From Salvelinus alpinus (taxonomy: Eukaryota; Chordata; Actinopteri; Salmoniformes; Salmonidae), in assembly GCF_045679555.1 (NCBI RefSeq), contig NC_092096.1:12918471-12982470 (forward strand): a DNA stretch of 64,000 bases, written 5' to 3'. A model generated the notes under the pieces. The model saw only the letters and a list, made by a program, of their open reading frames with translations. It did no database searches and had not been told where the DNA came from. Position numbers and translations under genes: made by a program. Below, in pieces: positions 62,311 to 64,000 of the stretch (position 1 is its first letter; every line of letters starts with the position of its first letter).

Positions 62311-62329
62311 TTGGCGAGCTAGCCAGGAG
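62311..62329 (+). promoter_or_regulatory. Candidate retroviral primer-binding site
   Basis: TTGGCGAGCTAGCCAGGAG begins a few bases after the LTR end. A TGG start is required to pair with a tRNA CCA end. I cannot assign the primer tRNA with confidence. Confidence 0.5.
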
Positions 62330-64000
62330 CTGATAGGGACTGGGACGTTCTTGGCTGATGATGGGTTCTTTGGACAATCTAAACAAACAGAGGTGGCCGC
62401 CCAACTATATACGGTAAGCAAGTTCTTACAATAGTTGAAATGTTTGTGTAGATTGCTTCAGAGTCCTGTCTCAGCGGGAGGAATGTCATGTAGGTCTCTC
62501 TCTCAAATTTCCTAAAAAACGATAAAAACGAAAGAACTTTTGAATTCAAATAAATGTGCGTGCATGTGTGAGTTTGGGATTTGTATGAATGCGCATGTCT
62601 AGAGATTGAGTGAACTGGAACTGTGAACTTTGATTGTGTCGGGTGTTTGGCTGGGGGGAGCGGGCATTTGTTCTGGTTGGACTGCTCGAGACAGGTTCAT
62701 GTGTCTGGTTTGATTGGGGGAGTTGTTCCGTCTGATTCTGCTTGGCCGGGTTCGACCGTATCAGGATCTGTTTTGGGATGTGCGTAAACACACCTCAGTC
62801 AACCTGAGCGGGCGACTCGTGTCGGGTGTGTGTGATTCGGACTGCCCCTCTCGTCGGACCATTCATTTTGAGCAGCCTTGTGTGGGCTGATCGGCGCAAC
62901 TGTTTGTACTCTCTAGTTGAGCGGCTGGGCTCAGGCGCAGGGCTACAACTAGCAGCCCATACGGTAAAAACAGATAATGTAGGTAGAAAATCCTGTAATA
63001 CCTCTTCAATAAAATTAGTAGAAGGAACGCTTGGACAGGTTACTTATGGATGCGGCTTTAAAAAGAGAGAGCTGCATAAATAAGTATGTAGGAAGCCATG
63101 ATACCGCTCTTTAAAAAAGGAACATTTTTGAAGAGGTCTGCTTGGGTGGGATATTTACCGCAGAATGATCTGTGGATGGATATTTAGTAAATAAATACTT
63201 CATGGCTACCGCCCCAGAACGGGGGACTGAACGGATGAATATTTAGGACGCAGGAAAAACGTTAGCCCGATTGTGCGGCGTTCAACTGCAAAAGTAGCTT
63301 ATACAGTCAAAGCATAAAACAGTAGGTTGTAGGAAAACGTTAGCCTGATTGTGCGGCGTTCAACTGCAAAAGTAACTTATACGGTCAAAGCATAAATCGG
63401 TAGGTTGTAGGAAAACGTTGGCCCGATTGTGCGGCGTTCAACTGCAAAAGTAACTTATACGGTCAAAACATAAATCAGTAGTTAAATAAATATTCATAGT
63501 TTCTGCTCTGAAAAGAGGACTGTATGAGTGAAGTAGTAGGTGCAGGAAAAACGTTGGCCCGATTGTGCGGCGTTCAAATGCAAAAGAAATCCTGCGAATA
63601 AAAAACCGCTCTGTCTAGCTACCAGGGTTTGGTAATTCAGTAGGTCACGCCACAATACTACTCTAAGAATAGAAGAAAAGATAAGTATTGGGGGTTGAAT
63701 AGGATATGAAGACAAGCTGATCCGATTAGACAGTAGTCTCGTCATATTGTAGAAGTCTAGGCTTATGTAGAAGGAAGTGAATTAAGTCAATAAAGAAAGA
63801 CTGAGTTGTTTTGAGGTAAAAACAAAGGGATTGAATGAACGGATGAAACATAAAAGGATGAATGATAATGTTGTAAGAAATGAGTAGATCTGTGTAAAAA
63901 TAGAAGATTAGGAAGGAAAGATGAGTTGTGTGTGTATGTAGGCAGAACGTCCAGGAGAGGGAGCGCGCAGCTCTCCTGTGACAGAGTAGAGTTGATGCTG
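62330..64000 (+). mobile_element. Untranslated leader of the endogenous retrovirus, with repeated motif
   Basis: No gag-like frame is recognisable in the visible 1.67 kb. ACGGTAAGCAAG near 62412 resembles a splice donor. A block containing CGATTGTGCGGCGTTCAACT occurs four times (about 63268, 63348, 63425, 63559) preceded by GGAAAAACGTTAGCC, three of them spaced 78 or so bp apart. The element continues beyond the right edge. It could instead be a non-coding LTR retrotransposon. Confidence 0.5.
63250..63590. repeat. Repeated block of about 78 bp in the retroviral leader (4 copies)
   Basis: Each copy has AACGTTAGCCCGATTGTGCG, GCGTTCAACTGCAAAAGTA and, in three copies, CTTATACGGTCAAAGCATAAA-type sequence. 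The fourth copy follows after a 60-bp unrelated insert and lacks the second half. Confidence 0.85.

Noticed and set aside
49376..64000. RAB21 exon 1 within the window
   Set aside because: I looked on the minus strand for a P-loop and switch I coding segment with a donor and found none; it presumably lies to the right.

Overview
The window looks like salmonid fish nuclear DNA (trout, salmon or charr). The evidence is the repeat set: a relic of the Sleeping Beauty type of Tc1 element, several other Tc1 families, HpaI-like and tRNA-derived SINEs, L2-like LINE 3' ends and the short palindromic element that ends in CCATTTGGGA. Two vertebrate genes with spliced exons are present, both on the minus strand. 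There is no bacterial-style gene organisation, CRISPR array or operon.

Host genes: the first five coding exons of a TBC1D15-like gene lie at 23249 down to 16015. Its catalytic TBC domain must lie beyond the left edge. Coding exons 2 to 7 of RAB21 lie at 49375 down to 43432; the first exon, with the P-loop, is not in the window. RAB21 upstream of TBC1D15 in the same orientation is the order known from human chromosome 12, which supports both names. Between them is an apparently intronless, intact gene for a small secreted C1q-domain protein (34281-34919, minus).

Mobile DNA: (i) a 198-bp-TIR Tc1 transposon with an intact 334-codon transposase (19544-21148); (ii) a 5'-truncated L2/CR1-like LINE with a 571-codon open frame (4467-6712) inserted in a satellite array; (iii) decayed Tc1 copies at 9211, 17767, 35551, 53481 and 58937; (iv) a decayed minus-strand LINE at 24258-27480 split by a second LINE tail; (v) a 1.45-kb element flanked by TTAA; (vi) an LTR and untranslated leader of an endogenous retrovirus running off the right edge (61581-64000); (vii) many SINE and MITE fragments.

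Tandem repeats: about 31 minisatellite arrays, with units from about 14 to 91 bp, make up roughly 22-23 kb, about a third of the window. They account for nearly all long open frames outside the transposons. Several units can be traced to transposable-element sequence, one to the 5' splice site of TBC1D15 exon 5, and one starts at the RAB21 stop codon. Two arrays show higher-order duplications of 16 or 17 units.

Layout: 1-16014 intron 5 of TBC1D15 (arrays, LINEs, Tc1); 16015-23249 TBC1D15 exons 5 to 1; 23250-43431 intergenic (LINEs, arrays, C1q gene, Sleeping Beauty relic); 43432-49375 RAB21 exons 7 to 2; 49376-64000 RAB21 intron 1 (arrays, TTAA element, nested LINE/Tc1, retroviral LTR). I found no convincing new molecular system. 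The most unusual signal is the density and origin of the minisatellites.
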